Source: an uncultured Parabacteroides sp. (GTDB lineage: Bacteria > Bacteroidota > Bacteroidia > Bacteroidales > Tannerellaceae). Taken from it: a stretch of DNA of 64,000 bases. Below are positions 42,325 to 51,660 of this stretch, one piece after another; the stretch's first letter is position 1, and the number at the start of each line of letters is the position of its first letter. Location: NCBI RefSeq assembly GCF_902493135.1, contig NZ_CABUOD010000002.1, positions 62,001-126,000 of the forward strand, written 5' to 3'. A program made the position numbers and the translations under genes. The notes under the pieces were generated by a model. It searched no databases. It saw nothing but the letters and a program-made list of their open reading frames with translations, and had not been told where the DNA came from.

Positions 42325-42618
42325 TTAGATATTACTAAAGAAATCAATTGTTTCTCCTTCTTTCAACGTTACGATAGCCTTCTTAAAAGCTGATTGTTTG
42401 CCATTGATAATACCGGATTTGGTATAACGACTTTTCTGCTTTCCAGAGTAGTTGATGGTGTTAACATCAACTACTGTAACATTATACATGTCTTCAATGG
42501 CTTTTTTAATCTCTAACTTGTTGGCATCAGGAGAAACACGAAAACCATAGCGATTATCCATTTTTTCTGTAATCGCAGTTTGCTTCTCAGTTACTATAGG
42601 TTTAATAATAATTCCCAT
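42325..42618 (-). CDS. rplW: 50S ribosomal protein L23
   Basis: A 97-residue L23 (IVTEKQTAITEKMDNRYGFRVSPDANKLEIKKAIEDMYNV) at the tunnel exit; docking site for trigger factor and SRP. Confidence 0.98.
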   Translation of the reverse strand: MGIIIKPIVTEKQTAITEKMDNRYGFRVSPDANKLEIKKAIEDMYNVTVVDVNTINYSGKQKSRYTKSGIINGKQSAFKKAIVTLKEGETIDFFSNI

Positions 42619-42629
42619 TTTTCTACTCC

Positions 42630-43259
42630 TTATGCGTTAAACAGTTTTTCAATAACAGCTACAGAACTCTCAGTCAATACCAAATTAGCAGCGTTTAACA
42701 CACCGTATGTATTTAGCTCTGAAGCCGTTATGACATTTGCCTTCTCTAAATTTCTGGCCGACAAATATACGAAATTATTTTTCTCTGATAAAACCAAAAG
42801 TAACTTTCCGTCAGCCACTTTCAGATTCTTAGCAATCGTTACGAATTCTTTAGTTTTAGGAGCTTCCAAAGTGAAATCTTCTACCACTACGATTGCGTTA
42901 TTCTTTGCTTTATAAGTCAAGGCAGACTTACGAGCCAAGCTTTTTACCTTCTTGTTCAATTTGAACTCATAATCTCTCGGTTTCGGACCGAATACACGGC
43001 CACCACCTACCAATACCGGAGAGTTGATGTCGCCACGACGAGCTCCACCACCACCCTTCTGGCGGATCAATTTACGAGTACTACCAGAAACTTCACTTCT
43101 TTCTTTAGATTTGTGAGTTCCCTGACGCTGATTAGCCAAATACTGTTTTACATCCAAGTAAATAGCATGATCATTGGGTTCAATGCCAAAGATAGCATCG
43201 TTCAATGTTACCTTTCTTCCGGTATCTTCACCTTTAATATTTAATACGCTCAGTTCCAT
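42630..43259 (-). CDS. rplD: 50S ribosomal protein L4
   Basis: A 209-residue L4 (ELSVLNIKGEDTGRKVTLNDAIFG, QKGGGGARRGDINSPVLVGGGRVFGPKPRDYEFKLNKK). Its extended loop lines the exit tunnel. In many bacteria L4 autoregulates the S10 operon. Overlaps rplC by 1 bp. Confidence 0.98.
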   Translation of the reverse strand: MELSVLNIKGEDTGRKVTLNDAIFGIEPNDHAIYLDVKQYLANQRQGTHKSKERSEVSGSTRKLIRQKGGGGARRGDINSPVLVGGGRVFGPKPRDYEFKLNKKVKSLARKSALTYKAKNNAIVVVEDFTLEAPKTKEFVTIAKNLKVADGKLLLVLSEKNNFVYLSARNLEKANVITASELNTYGVLNAANLVLTESSVAVIEKLFNA

Positions 43260-43876
43260 TACTTTTCAATTAATAAGATTGAACCTTTTGCTCCTGGAAC
43301 AGATCCTTTAACCAATAAAAGATTGTGTTCCGGCATCACCTTGATCACTTGCAGGTTCTGAACCGTTACACGTTCATTACCCATTTGGCCGGCCATACGC
43401 ATGCCTTTGAATACCTTTGCAGGGTAAGAACAGGCACCGATACCACCGGGAGCACGCAGACGGTTATGCTGACCGTGAGTAGTCTGACCTACACCACCGA
43501 AACCATGACGCTTTACTACACCCTGGAAACCTTTACCTTTTGATGTACCTACTACATCAACGAAACCTGCATCTTCCAAATAATCTACAGTGATTACATC
43601 ACCGAGCTTATATTCGGTTTCAAAATTCTTGAACTCGGCCAAGTATCTCTTGGGAGTTACACCAGCCTTTTTGAAATGGCCCATTTCCGGCTGTGTCGTG
43701 TGTTTCTCTTTTTTATCTTCGAAACCCAACTGTACAGCTTCATAGCCATCATTTTCCAAAGTCTTAATCTGTGTAACTACACAAGGACCCACTTCGATAA
43801 CAGTGCATGGAAGATTTTTTCCCTCGGCACTGAAAACGGATGTCATTCCGATTTTTTTTCCTAATAATCCTGGCAT
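43259..43876 (-). CDS. rplC: 50S ribosomal protein L3
   Basis: A 205-residue L3 (MPGLLGKKIGMTSVFSAEGKNLPCTV, HGFGGVGQTTHGQHNRLRAPGGIGACSYPAKVFKGMRMAGQMG) close to the peptidyl-transferase centre. Confidence 0.98.
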   Translation of the reverse strand: MPGLLGKKIGMTSVFSAEGKNLPCTVIEVGPCVVTQIKTLENDGYEAVQLGFEDKKEKHTTQPEMGHFKKAGVTPKRYLAEFKNFETEYKLGDVITVDYLEDAGFVDVVGTSKGKGFQGVVKRHGFGGVGQTTHGQHNRLRAPGGIGACSYPAKVFKGMRMAGQMGNERVTVQNLQVIKVMPEHNLLLVKGSVPGAKGSILLIEK

Positions 43877-43897
43877 TTCACTAATTTGTTAATAAAC

Positions 43898-44203
43898 TTA
43901 CACTTTAATTTCTACTTCAACACCACTGGGCAATTCCAGCTTCATCAATGCGTCAACCGTTTTTGCAGTCGAGCTGTAGATGTCGATTAATCTCTTATAA
44001 GAAGAGAGTTCGAACTGCTCACGAGACTTTTTGTTAACGAAAGTCGAGCGGTTCACAGTAAAGATACGCTTATGCGTAGGCAGAGGTATCGGGCCGCTAA
44101 CAACTGCACCGGTAGCCTTAACCGTCTTTACGATCTTCTCGGCAGACTTGTCTACCAGAGAATAATCGTAAGACTTTAATTTAATTCTGATCTTTTGGCT
44201 CAT
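43898..44203 (-). CDS. rpsJ: 30S ribosomal protein S10
   Basis: A 101-residue S10 (IRIKLKSYDYSLVDKSAEKIVKTVKATGAVVSGPIPLPTHKRIFTVNRSTF). S10 also acts in transcription antitermination (NusE). It follows fusA by 21 bp. Confidence 0.98.
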   Translation of the reverse strand: MSQKIRIKLKSYDYSLVDKSAEKIVKTVKATGAVVSGPIPLPTHKRIFTVNRSTFVNKKSREQFELSSYKRLIDIYSSTAKTVDALMKLELPSGVEVEIKV

Positions 44204-44224
44204 ATCTATATATATGTTTCTAAA

Positions 44225-46348
44225 TTATTTGATCAAATCAGCACGACCCTGTACTTCCGTCAATACCTGCTTAGCGATAGAAGAAGATACCTGAGCATAG
44301 TGTGAGAACTGCATTGAAGAAGTTGCACGACCTGAAGTGATAGTACGCAAAGCTGTTACATAACCGAATGTTTCAGCCAAAGGAACTTTTGCTTTTACAA
44401 TACGAGCACCTGTACGACTTGTTTCCATACCTTCAACTTGTCCACGACGTTTGTTCAAGTCACCAATTACATCACCCATGCTTTCTTCCGGAGTAACAAC
44501 TTCCATCTGCATAATCGGCTCCATCAAAGCAGGGCCTGCCTTTTCCGAAGCGTTCTTGAATGCCTGAATAGCACAAATTTCAAAAGACAACTGGTCAGAG
44601 TCAACCGGGTGGAATGAACCATCAATCAATGTTACTTTCAATTTATCCAATGGATAACCGGCAAGGATACCATTCTTCATTGCCTTTTCGAAACCTTTCT
44701 GAACAGAAGGGATAAATTCCTTCGGAATGTTACCACCCTTCACTTCATCAATGAACTGCAGAGAACCTTCGAAGTTTTCGTCAGCCGGCTCGATACGAAC
44801 GATGATATCAGCAAACTTACCACGACCACCAGACTGTTTCTTGTAAACTTCACGAAGTTCAACCGATTTAGTGATAGCTTCCTTGTAAGTAACCTGAGGT
44901 TTACCTTGATTACATTCTACCTTGAACTCACGACGCAGACGGTCAACGATGATATCCAAGTGAAGCTCACCCATACCACTAATTACAGTCTGACCTGTTT
45001 CTTCGTTAGTCTGTACACGGAACGTTGGATCTTCTTCGGCCAACTTAGCCAATCCCATACCTAACTTATCCAGGTCTTTCTGAGTCTTAGGCTCAACTGC
45101 GATACCGATAACCGGATCAGGGAAGTCCATTGATTCTAATGTGATCGGATGGTTTTCGTCACACAATGTATCACCTGTACGAATATCCTTAAAACCAACA
45201 CCTGCACCAATATCACCACAACCGATAACCTCCATCGGATTCTGTTTGTTTGAGTGCATCTGGAACAGACGAGAAATACGTTCTTTTTTACCAGAGCGCG
45301 TGTTGTAAACGTAAGAACCAGCCGTTAAGGAACCAGCATATACACGGAAGAAGCACAGACGGCCTACATACGGGTCTGTAGCGATCTTAAACGCCAAAGC
45401 AGTCAACGGTTCTTCGAACAACGGTTTACGAGTAACAACCTTTTCAGGATCGCTAGGATCTGTACCTTCGATAGCCGGAGTATCTTCAGGAGAAGGCAGG
45501 AATGCACAGACTGCATCCAGCAACGTCTGAACCCCCTTGTTCTTGAAAGAAGAACCACAAGTCATCGGGTTGATCTGCATTGCCAAAGTACCCTTACGGA
45601 TAGCAGCGTTGATTTCATCTTCTGTGATAGTTGAAGGATCATCGAAGTATTTTTCCATGATAGCATCATCGCATTCAGCCAAAGCTTCCAGCATCTTGTC
45701 GCGCCATTCTTCAGCTTCAGCCTGCAAATCAGCCGGAATTTCTTCCACGCTATATTCAGCACCCATTGATTCGTCGTGCCAGAAGATAGCCTTCATCTTA
45801 ATCAAGTCCACTACACCTTTGAAAGTTTCCTCAGCACCGATAGGAATCTGGATAGGACACGGATGAGCGCCCAGGATTTCCTTCATCTGACGGATAACTT
45901 CGTAGTAGTTTGCACCCGAACGGTCCATCTTGTTCACATAACCGATACGAGGCACATTATATTTGTCAGCCTGGCGCCATACGGTTTCAGACTGCGGTTC
46001 CACACCACCTACAGCACAGAAAGTAGCAACAGCACCGTCCAGTACGCGAAGAGAACGCTCGACTTCCACTGTAAAGTCCACGTGTCCCGGAGTATCAATC
46101 AAGTTGATCTTATATCTGTTACCCAGATAATTCCAGAAAGTAGTCGTTGCAGCAGATGTGATTGTAATACCGCGTTCCTGCTCCTGGGCCATCCAGTCCA
46201 TCGTAGCAGTACCATCATGCGTTTCACCGATCTTATGGGTCAGACCTGTGTAAAACAAGATACGTTCAGAAGTAGTTGTTTTACCAGCATCGATGTGAGC
46301 CATGATACCGATGTTTCTTGTAAACATTAATTGTTTATCGTTTGCCAT
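44225..46348 (-). CDS. fusA: Elongation factor G
   Basis: A 707-residue translocation GTPase. G1 is AHIDAGKTTTSERIL, G3 DTPGHVD, G4 NKMD, with the effector GQTVISGMGELHLDI. Full domain order (G, II, III, IV, V) is present. The gene lies between rpsG and rpsJ; tuf, which follows fusA in E. coli, is absent here, as is usual in Bacteroidetes. Confidence 0.98.
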   Translation of the reverse strand: MANDKQLMFTRNIGIMAHIDAGKTTTSERILFYTGLTHKIGETHDGTATMDWMAQEQERGITITSAATTTFWNYLGNRYKINLIDTPGHVDFTVEVERSLRVLDGAVATFCAVGGVEPQSETVWRQADKYNVPRIGYVNKMDRSGANYYEVIRQMKEILGAHPCPIQIPIGAEETFKGVVDLIKMKAIFWHDESMGAEYSVEEIPADLQAEAEEWRDKMLEALAECDDAIMEKYFDDPSTITEDEINAAIRKGTLAMQINPMTCGSSFKNKGVQTLLDAVCAFLPSPEDTPAIEGTDPSDPEKVVTRKPLFEEPLTALAFKIATDPYVGRLCFFRVYAGSLTAGSYVYNTRSGKKERISRLFQMHSNKQNPMEVIGCGDIGAGVGFKDIRTGDTLCDENHPITLESMDFPDPVIGIAVEPKTQKDLDKLGMGLAKLAEEDPTFRVQTNEETGQTVISGMGELHLDIIVDRLRREFKVECNQGKPQVTYKEAITKSVELREVYKKQSGGRGKFADIIVRIEPADENFEGSLQFIDEVKGGNIPKEFIPSVQKGFEKAMKNGILAGYPLDKLKVTLIDGSFHPVDSDQLSFEICAIQAFKNASEKAGPALMEPIMQMEVVTPEESMGDVIGDLNKRRGQVEGMETSRTGARIVKAKVPLAETFGYVTALRTITSGRATSSMQFSHYAQVSSSIAKQVLTEVQGRADLIK

Positions 46349-46370
46349 AATTCTTTCTTAGCCTTTATAA

Positions 46371-46847
46371 TTAAAATCTGAAGTGAGCGAATGCACGGTT
46401 AGCTTCGGCCATACGGTGCATATCTTCTTTTCTTTTGAATGCTCCACCCTGGTTGTTGAAAGCATCTACAATCTCTGCAGACAGCTTGTCAGCCATAGTC
46501 TTACCACCTCTCTTACGTGAGAAGATGATTAGGTTCTTCATTGAAATTGATTCTTTACGATCGGGGCGAATTTCAGTAGGTACCTGGAAAGTAGCGCCAC
46601 CGACACGGCGGGATTTCACTTCGACTTGAGGAGTAATATTGTCGAGTGCAGCTTTCCAAATTTCGAGAGCGGACTTTTCTTCGTTAGGCAATTTGGCCTT
46701 AACTGTTTCCAAAGCGGAATAGAAAATTTCGAAGGCAGTATTTTTCTTGCCATCATACATCAAATGGTTAACGAATCTCGTAACCTTTACATCACCGAAA
46801 ACAGGATCCGGAAGGATCTGTCTTTTCTTTGGTTTTGCTTTTCTCAT
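46371..46847 (-). CDS. rpsG: 30S ribosomal protein S7
   Basis: A 158-residue S7 (MRKAKPKKRQILPDPVFGDVKVTRFVNHLMYDGKKNTAFEIFY), primary 16S binder of the 30S head. A 154-bp gap precedes it. Confidence 0.98.
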   Translation of the reverse strand: MRKAKPKKRQILPDPVFGDVKVTRFVNHLMYDGKKNTAFEIFYSALETVKAKLPNEEKSALEIWKAALDNITPQVEVKSRRVGGATFQVPTEIRPDRKESISMKNLIIFSRKRGGKTMADKLSAEIVDAFNNQGGAFKRKEDMHRMAEANRAFAHFRF

Positions 46848-47001
46848 TTTGTTTTCAAAAATTTGTTCTTGTCGTTGGTTGCCTTTAATTTGTCTTCAAC
46901 GGTTCCGCTGAACCATTTACTCAACCTTATAGCCTATCCAAATAACTCAAACCAGCTTTAATACTTAAATTTAAATTCTCAGTTTGAAGGGATGTAACTA
47001 A
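46848..47001 (-). ncRNA. Untranslated spacer between rpsL and rpsG, possible S7 leader
   Basis: This 154-nt stretch carries no frame. The minus strand has the perfect hairpin GGTTC-AGC-GGAACC (near 46908-46920) about 65 nt before the rpsG start. In other bacteria S7 controls translation from the rpsL-rpsG spacer; whether this hairpin is the site is unproven. Confidence 0.3.
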
Positions 47002-47412
47002 TTACTTCTTCTTTCCTTTAGCTGCAGCGGCTGCCTGTCCCGGTTTCGGACGTTTAGCGCCGTATTTGGAACGTCTCTGAGTACGTCCGTTTACGCCTGC
47101 AGTATCCAAGGTTCCACGTACAATGTGATAACGTACACCAGGAAGGTCCTTCACACGACCGCCGCGAACCAATACGATTGAGTGTTCCTGCAGGTTGTGT
47201 CCTTCTCCCGGAATGTAAGAGTTTACTTCTTTTCCATTTGTCAAACGAACTCTCGCTACTTTACGCATTGCAGAGTTAGGTTTCTTCGGAGTTGTCGTGT
47301 AAACACGTACGCAAACGCCACGTCTCTGCGGACATGAATCCAATGCGGGTGATTTACCCTTTTCCACCAAAGTTTCCCTTCCTTTTCTAACTAATTGCTG
47401 AATTGTAGGCAT
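47002..47412 (-). CDS. rpsL: 30S ribosomal protein S12
   Basis: A 136-residue S12 (MPTIQQLVRKGRETLVEKGKSPALDSCPQRRGVCVRVYTTTPKKPNSAMRKVARVRLTNGKEV). The PNSA motif and the K and P positions that matter for streptomycin (KPNSA and KDLPGVR) are intact, consistent with a sensitive allele. First gene of the str-S10-spc-alpha cluster. Confidence 0.98.
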   Translation of the reverse strand: MPTIQQLVRKGRETLVEKGKSPALDSCPQRRGVCVRVYTTTPKKPNSAMRKVARVRLTNGKEVNSYIPGEGHNLQEHSIVLVRGGRVKDLPGVRYHIVRGTLDTAGVNGRTQRRSKYGAKRPKPGQAAAAAKGKKK

Positions 47413-47477
47413 TTCTTTTCTTTTTTAAACTTTGAATGTGTTATTATTATAATTATCTATTTCTTTATTTTGAGCTG

Positions 47478-47507
47478 CAAAGGTACACATTCTTTTCGGA
47501 CTATCAA
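47478..47507 (-). promoter_or_regulatory. rpsL promoter P1 (proximal)
   Basis: Minus strand: TTG (47505-47507), 19 bp, TACCTTTG (47478-47485), a perfect Bacteroidetes promoter, 66 bp upstream of rpsL. Confidence 0.8.
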
Positions 47508-47550
47508 CAAGTTGCGCCTTCTTTTTCGTGCACTTCACGCTAAAACGCTG

Positions 47551-47580
47551 CAAAGGTACGCATTTGTTCCCGTTTCACAA
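47551..47580 (-). promoter_or_regulatory. rpsL promoter P2 (distal)
   Basis: Minus strand: TTG (47578-47580), 19 bp, TACCTTTG (47551-47558). The same octamer as P1, 73 bp further upstream, giving tandem promoters for the ribosomal cluster. Confidence 0.8.
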
Positions 47581-47665
47581 GACGCATCTTTTATCCATTT
47601 ACAAATAATTAACAGTTATTTTTCCTTACAAGACCGGATAAGCCGGTCGACCGGCTCCCTTCCTT

Positions 47666-47711
47666 GAAAAATCGGACAGGCATCGGATAAAGAATCGATG
47701 CCTGTCCGATT
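47666..47711 (-). terminator. Strong terminator of the mutL operon
   Basis: Sixteen-bp arms AATCGGACAGGCATCG (47670-47685) and its complement (47696-47711) with a ten-base loop; on the minus strand the hairpin runs into TTTTTC. The rest of the 367-bp gap up to mutL shows only GC-rich repeats of the same octamer family. Confidence 0.85.
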
Positions 47712-47779
47712 CGCGTTCGATGCCCATCGGATCGAGAGCGAATGGCTATCCGAAAAAGGTATCGCCCCCCTCCAACCGA

Positions 47780-49645
47780 TTATTTGAAACGTTTCTCCAA
47801 TTCTTCATCCGTCAATTTCGAGATAATGGTCTTTCCATCGGGAGTCAGGTTCGATTCCTGACAGGAAAAAAGAGAAGCGAGCAAGTTATCCATTTCTTCG
47901 CCGGAAAGGAGTTTTCCCGGACGGATAGCAGCCGCTTTAGCCAGAGAAAGCGCCAGCGAAGCACAGATTTCCTCCTGCACTTCACAGCCGGTCTCGATCG
48001 CACGGTCCACCATATTACGGATCAAAGAGACCGGATCAAGATTCTCCACGCCGGCAGGAAGACCGTTGATAGCATAGCTGTTGTTCCCCAGGTCCGTCAG
48101 ATCAAAACCGATAAACCGCATATCTTCGAGCAAGACCGGCAAGGCAACGGCTTCGCCGGCGGTGAAATCGATAATCTCAGGGAAAAGGACTTGCTGGGAA
48201 GCCCCTCGCTGTTGCCTGATGTTCGCAATGTACTGGTCGAACAGAATGCGGACATGGGCGCGGTGCTGGTCGATCAAAGCCAAGCCCGACTTCAAAGAAG
48301 TTATGATATATTTTCCTTTATATTGGTAACAAGGGTTGGACACATCATTGAACAAACTGCCCGAAGCATCCTGGACAGCCCCTTCGTCCGCCTCGATGGC
48401 CGGTTCCGAAATATCAGAAGCCAAGAGTGTTTCGGCCAATGCCGGATCCTGCCCTATGGCAGTCCGGTCTTCCTCGAAATCATTATAAAGCTTGGACCAG
48501 TCGAACTCCGGTTTCTTATAAGAAGAGGTTTCGAAAGGATTATACCCGGAATCCACCTGCACGCGGGGAGCTTTATAAGGAGCCGCTTCCTTCGCCGGAT
48601 TATACACCGGGATATCGATAGCGCCCTCCACATCGAAATCGATGGTCGGGATCGCACTGGACTTGGCCAACGCTTCACGGGTCGCAGCCATCAGGATTTG
48701 CCAGATCGGCTGCTCGTTCTCAAACTTGATCTCCGTCTTGGTCGGATGGATATTGACATCTATCGTCGCCGGGTCGAGCGTGAAATAGATGAAATAGTTC
48801 GGTTGCTCGCCTGCCGGGATCAGTTGCTCGTAAGCCTGCATGACCGCTTTGTGAAAATACGGATGCTTCATGAAACGTCCGTTTACAAAGAAATACTGCA
48901 AAGCCCCCCTCTTCTTCGCCGAATCGGGCCGCCCCACAAAGCCGGAAATCGTCACCAGCGGACTTTGCGCATCCACAGAAAGAAGTTTCTGGTTCAGCGT
49001 TTTTCCATATACATTAATAATACGTTGCCGCAAGCCGGACTCAGGCAGGTTAAATATCTCCGTGTCATTATGGTAAAGAGACAAAGCGACCTGCGGATTG
49101 ACCAATGCGATCCGTTCGAACTCATTGATGATATTCCGGAACTCCGTCTCATTCGACTTCAGGAACTTCCGACGTGCCGGGACGTTGAAGAAGAGATTCT
49201 TGATTGAAAAAATACTTCCTTCGGTACAGGCATCCGGTTCGACGCTCTCCAAATCGGAACCCGAAAAAACAAGATGCGTCCCCAACTCGGCTCCTTTCAG
49301 GCGTGTACGAAGTTCCACTTGCGAAACCGCCACTATCGAAGCAAGCGCTTCCCCCCGAAATCCCATCGTATGGAGTGAAAAAAGATCATCGGCAGTAGAA
49401 ATCTTCGAAGTTGCATGCCGCTCGAAAGCCATCCGGGCATCCGTCTCGGACATACCCTTCCCGTCATCGATCACCTGGACCAATGTACGACCGGCATCCT
49501 TTATATTCACCTGAATATGTCCGGCACCGGCATCCACCGCATTTTCCACCAACTCTTTTACGACAGAGGCAGGACGCTGGATAACCTCGCCCGCCGCTAT
49601 CTGATTGGCGATACTGTCAGGAAGTAAATGAATTATATCGCTCAT
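47780..49645 (-). CDS. mutL: DNA mismatch repair protein MutL
   Basis: A 621-residue GHKL ATPase that links MutS to the repair exonucleases. ATP site motifs: NAVDAGAGHIQVNIKDAG, DDGKGMSE, and GFRGEALASI; the N-terminal MSDIIHLLPDSIANQIAAGEVI is diagnostic. The C-terminal dimerisation domain is present; a DQHAxxER-type endonuclease motif reads IDQHRAHVRILFD, with RAHVR in place of AAHER. Start 49645 gives a TAATG overlap with the next gene. Confidence 0.95.
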   Translation of the reverse strand: MSDIIHLLPDSIANQIAAGEVIQRPASVVKELVENAVDAGAGHIQVNIKDAGRTLVQVIDDGKGMSETDARMAFERHATSKISTADDLFSLHTMGFRGEALASIVAVSQVELRTRLKGAELGTHLVFSGSDLESVEPDACTEGSIFSIKNLFFNVPARRKFLKSNETEFRNIINEFERIALVNPQVALSLYHNDTEIFNLPESGLRQRIINVYGKTLNQKLLSVDAQSPLVTISGFVGRPDSAKKRGALQYFFVNGRFMKHPYFHKAVMQAYEQLIPAGEQPNYFIYFTLDPATIDVNIHPTKTEIKFENEQPIWQILMAATREALAKSSAIPTIDFDVEGAIDIPVYNPAKEAAPYKAPRVQVDSGYNPFETSSYKKPEFDWSKLYNDFEEDRTAIGQDPALAETLLASDISEPAIEADEGAVQDASGSLFNDVSNPCYQYKGKYIITSLKSGLALIDQHRAHVRILFDQYIANIRQQRGASQQVLFPEIIDFTAGEAVALPVLLEDMRFIGFDLTDLGNNSYAINGLPAGVENLDPVSLIRNMVDRAIETGCEVQEEICASLALSLAKAAAIRPGKLLSGEEMDNLLASLFSCQESNLTPDGKTIISKLTDEELEKRFK

Positions 49646-49953
49646 TACATAAACAAAACCCAAAACAAGGCTGCCAATACGACTACCGCAAGCAACAATT
49701 TCATATTCTTATAAGTACGACTCCGGCGGTCATCACCTTTATCGCGGCTTTTCTTCAAATGCGAAGTACCTTCTATAAAGCTGCCTTTGATCTCTGCTTT
49801 ATAATCTTCTGCGCTTAACTGGTCGTCCATGCCGATCTCGCGCTTCACCTTACGGATGCGATCTTCCATCGCCTCCTTGTGAGGATCCCAGTAGATCGGC
49901 TTGTGATCGAACTGGCGAGGCTTCCGCACATTATAAAATGAGAATAATGCCAT
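49645..49953 (-). CDS. Small membrane-anchored hypothetical protein
   Basis: A 102-residue protein with a polar N-terminus (FSFYNVRKPRQFDHKPIYWDPHKEAMEDRIRKVKREIG) and one C-terminal membrane helix (LLLAVVVLAALFWVLF). The N-terminal motif KPRQFxHKPIYxDPxKE is well conserved in Bacteroidetes in this position, immediately before mutL. Tail-anchored topology is likely; function unknown. Confidence 0.82.
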   Translation of the reverse strand: MALFSFYNVRKPRQFDHKPIYWDPHKEAMEDRIRKVKREIGMDDQLSAEDYKAEIKGSFIEGTSHLKKSRDKGDDRRSRTYKNMKLLLAVVVLAALFWVLFM

Positions 49954-49980
49954 AGTCTTTTATTGTTTGAAAATTCTTTG

Positions 49981-51660
49981 CTAATGTACGAATTTATTGC
50001 TTCTCTTAGGTGATTCCGCCGCTTTTCTTTTCACCACCTCGTAAATGTCATCCTTATCCTTCGGACGCAGATAGTCGAACCAATAAAAATCTTTCAACAT
50101 CTTTTGGTCGGGCTTGAGGTCCGGGATCGGAGTCATGCTGCCGACCGGACTCGGCCAGATTTTCAATTTATCCAGCTTGTTATCTTTCACCCAGATCGTC
50201 AGGAACCCGCTCTTGGTTTCGTTCATCCCGACTTTCGCCCCATCCTTTTCCAACGGATAGAAAATGGATTCGGCATTTCCCGCCACATCGATCCGGCTGA
50301 GCGCCTGCCCCTCAAAATAGGCCTTCAGGTCGTTCCCCTTCAACTGGTTATAGTAACTCGAATCGACATGCTGCGCCGCAAAAGCGAACTGGATCACATG
50401 GGCATACTCGATCGTACTGTCATTCATATAAATGGCGATCGTATCGCCATACAGTTGATATTGTTCGTTCCAGATAACCGGCTCCGTGTACATATATAAT
50501 ACGGAGTCGCGCGTGTTGAACTGCATGGAGTCGCACACGCCCTGCATATCGGTCCGGTAGAAACGCACACCGTAAAAGGCCTTGATCTCCCGATAAGCAG
50601 AATCGACGGTCACCATCTGCAACGTATCGGCATGTAAGAACAAGGTGTCGCCTTGCGAATACTCAAGGAAGCGGGCGCTGTCGGTAGCAAAAGCATATCC
50701 GGTCTGTTCATTATAATAGCCATATTCGCCTTGGAGCGTCACATGCTGGGCCGTATCGACCAGGCTCATGTTCCCGTAAACCTCTCCCATGCCCGTATCC
50801 CGGTTGTAGAAGATGGAGTCGCCGATCAGGATCTTCTCACCCGATTCGACCTGCGACCGGTCCAGCAAGAGGGAAGTGTTGTTCACCGTATCATACCATC
50901 CTCTCGAAGTGTGGATCGTGCCGCTGTCCGAAACAATGACAGACGGCCCCAAGATGGTAGCGATCTTGGATTCCGTATCATAATGCAAAGTATCGGAATA
51001 CAACGTGAAATCGGGATTCTCAAGCTGCACGCTGTCATTGAACACAGCCAGCTTCGTCCCCGGAGAATATTGCCCGTAGAAAGAGGAGAGCTGATTGAGG
51101 GAATCCACGATCAATCCGCCTTCAAAATAATATCCGATATTCGGAATGCGTTCATAATTGAGGCTATCCGTGAAGAGCGTCACCTGCCCGTTCTCCATCC
51201 GGACATTCTCGCGCAGATAAGCGACCTGCGTGTTCCCGTCATAAAAAAGATAATCCCCGTAGACAAACAGGGTGTCACCCTGCTCCATCCTGACATTGCT
51301 GAACGCTTCGAGCGAATTGGTCTGCTCGAAGAAATAAGCGCTGTCGCAATACATATATGAACTGTCATGCCGGAAACACACATCGCCGTTCAGGATCTGC
51401 GCATCCGGCTTCACGGCCTTATCGAAGGACAACGTATTGGAATGGATCAGGTAGACTTTCGTTTTTTTGTCCGGAACGGTATCCGCCGCGACCAGCAAAC
51501 TATCGGCAGCCACCAGGCTGTCCACCGGGGCGACCGTCACGTCCTGTGCGCTCATGATAATCGTATCTGCACGCACAATGCTATCTTGAGCCTGTGCAAA
51601 AGCACAGACCGTCAACAGAAAAAACAGGCCTGTTAAAATAAATCTATTTACACTCCTCAT
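49981..51660 (-). CDS. OstA-like (LptD N-terminal type) periplasmic protein
   Basis: A 559-residue protein with a signal peptide (VNRFILTGLFFLLTVCAFAQ). Repeated short strands with the pattern G-D-x-L-x-Y-x-x-x-x (for example GDTLFVYGDYLFYDGNTQVAYLRENVRM) form an OstA-like beta-jellyroll, the fold of LptA and the N-terminus of LptD, which carries lipopolysaccharide across the periplasm. The C-terminal half has more such repeats instead of a beta-barrel. It overlaps the SurA-like gene by 4 bp. Confidence 0.85.
   Translation of the reverse strand: MRSVNRFILTGLFFLLTVCAFAQAQDSIVRADTIIMSAQDVTVAPVDSLVAADSLLVAADTVPDKKTKVYLIHSNTLSFDKAVKPDAQILNGDVCFRHDSSYMYCDSAYFFEQTNSLEAFSNVRMEQGDTLFVYGDYLFYDGNTQVAYLRENVRMENGQVTLFTDSLNYERIPNIGYYFEGGLIVDSLNQLSSFYGQYSPGTKLAVFNDSVQLENPDFTLYSDTLHYDTESKIATILGPSVIVSDSGTIHTSRGWYDTVNNTSLLLDRSQVESGEKILIGDSIFYNRDTGMGEVYGNMSLVDTAQHVTLQGEYGYYNEQTGYAFATDSARFLEYSQGDTLFLHADTLQMVTVDSAYREIKAFYGVRFYRTDMQGVCDSMQFNTRDSVLYMYTEPVIWNEQYQLYGDTIAIYMNDSTIEYAHVIQFAFAAQHVDSSYYNQLKGNDLKAYFEGQALSRIDVAGNAESIFYPLEKDGAKVGMNETKSGFLTIWVKDNKLDKLKIWPSPVGSMTPIPDLKPDQKMLKDFYWFDYLRPKDKDDIYEVVKRKAAESPKRSNKFVH

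Noticed and set aside
44225..46348. Missing tuf after fusA as a deletion
   Set aside because: In Bacteroidetes tuf is normally located elsewhere, so its absence is ordinary.
47720..49207. 495-codon plus-strand open frame opposite mutL
   Set aside because: Antisense shadow of MutL with no recognisable domain or start context.
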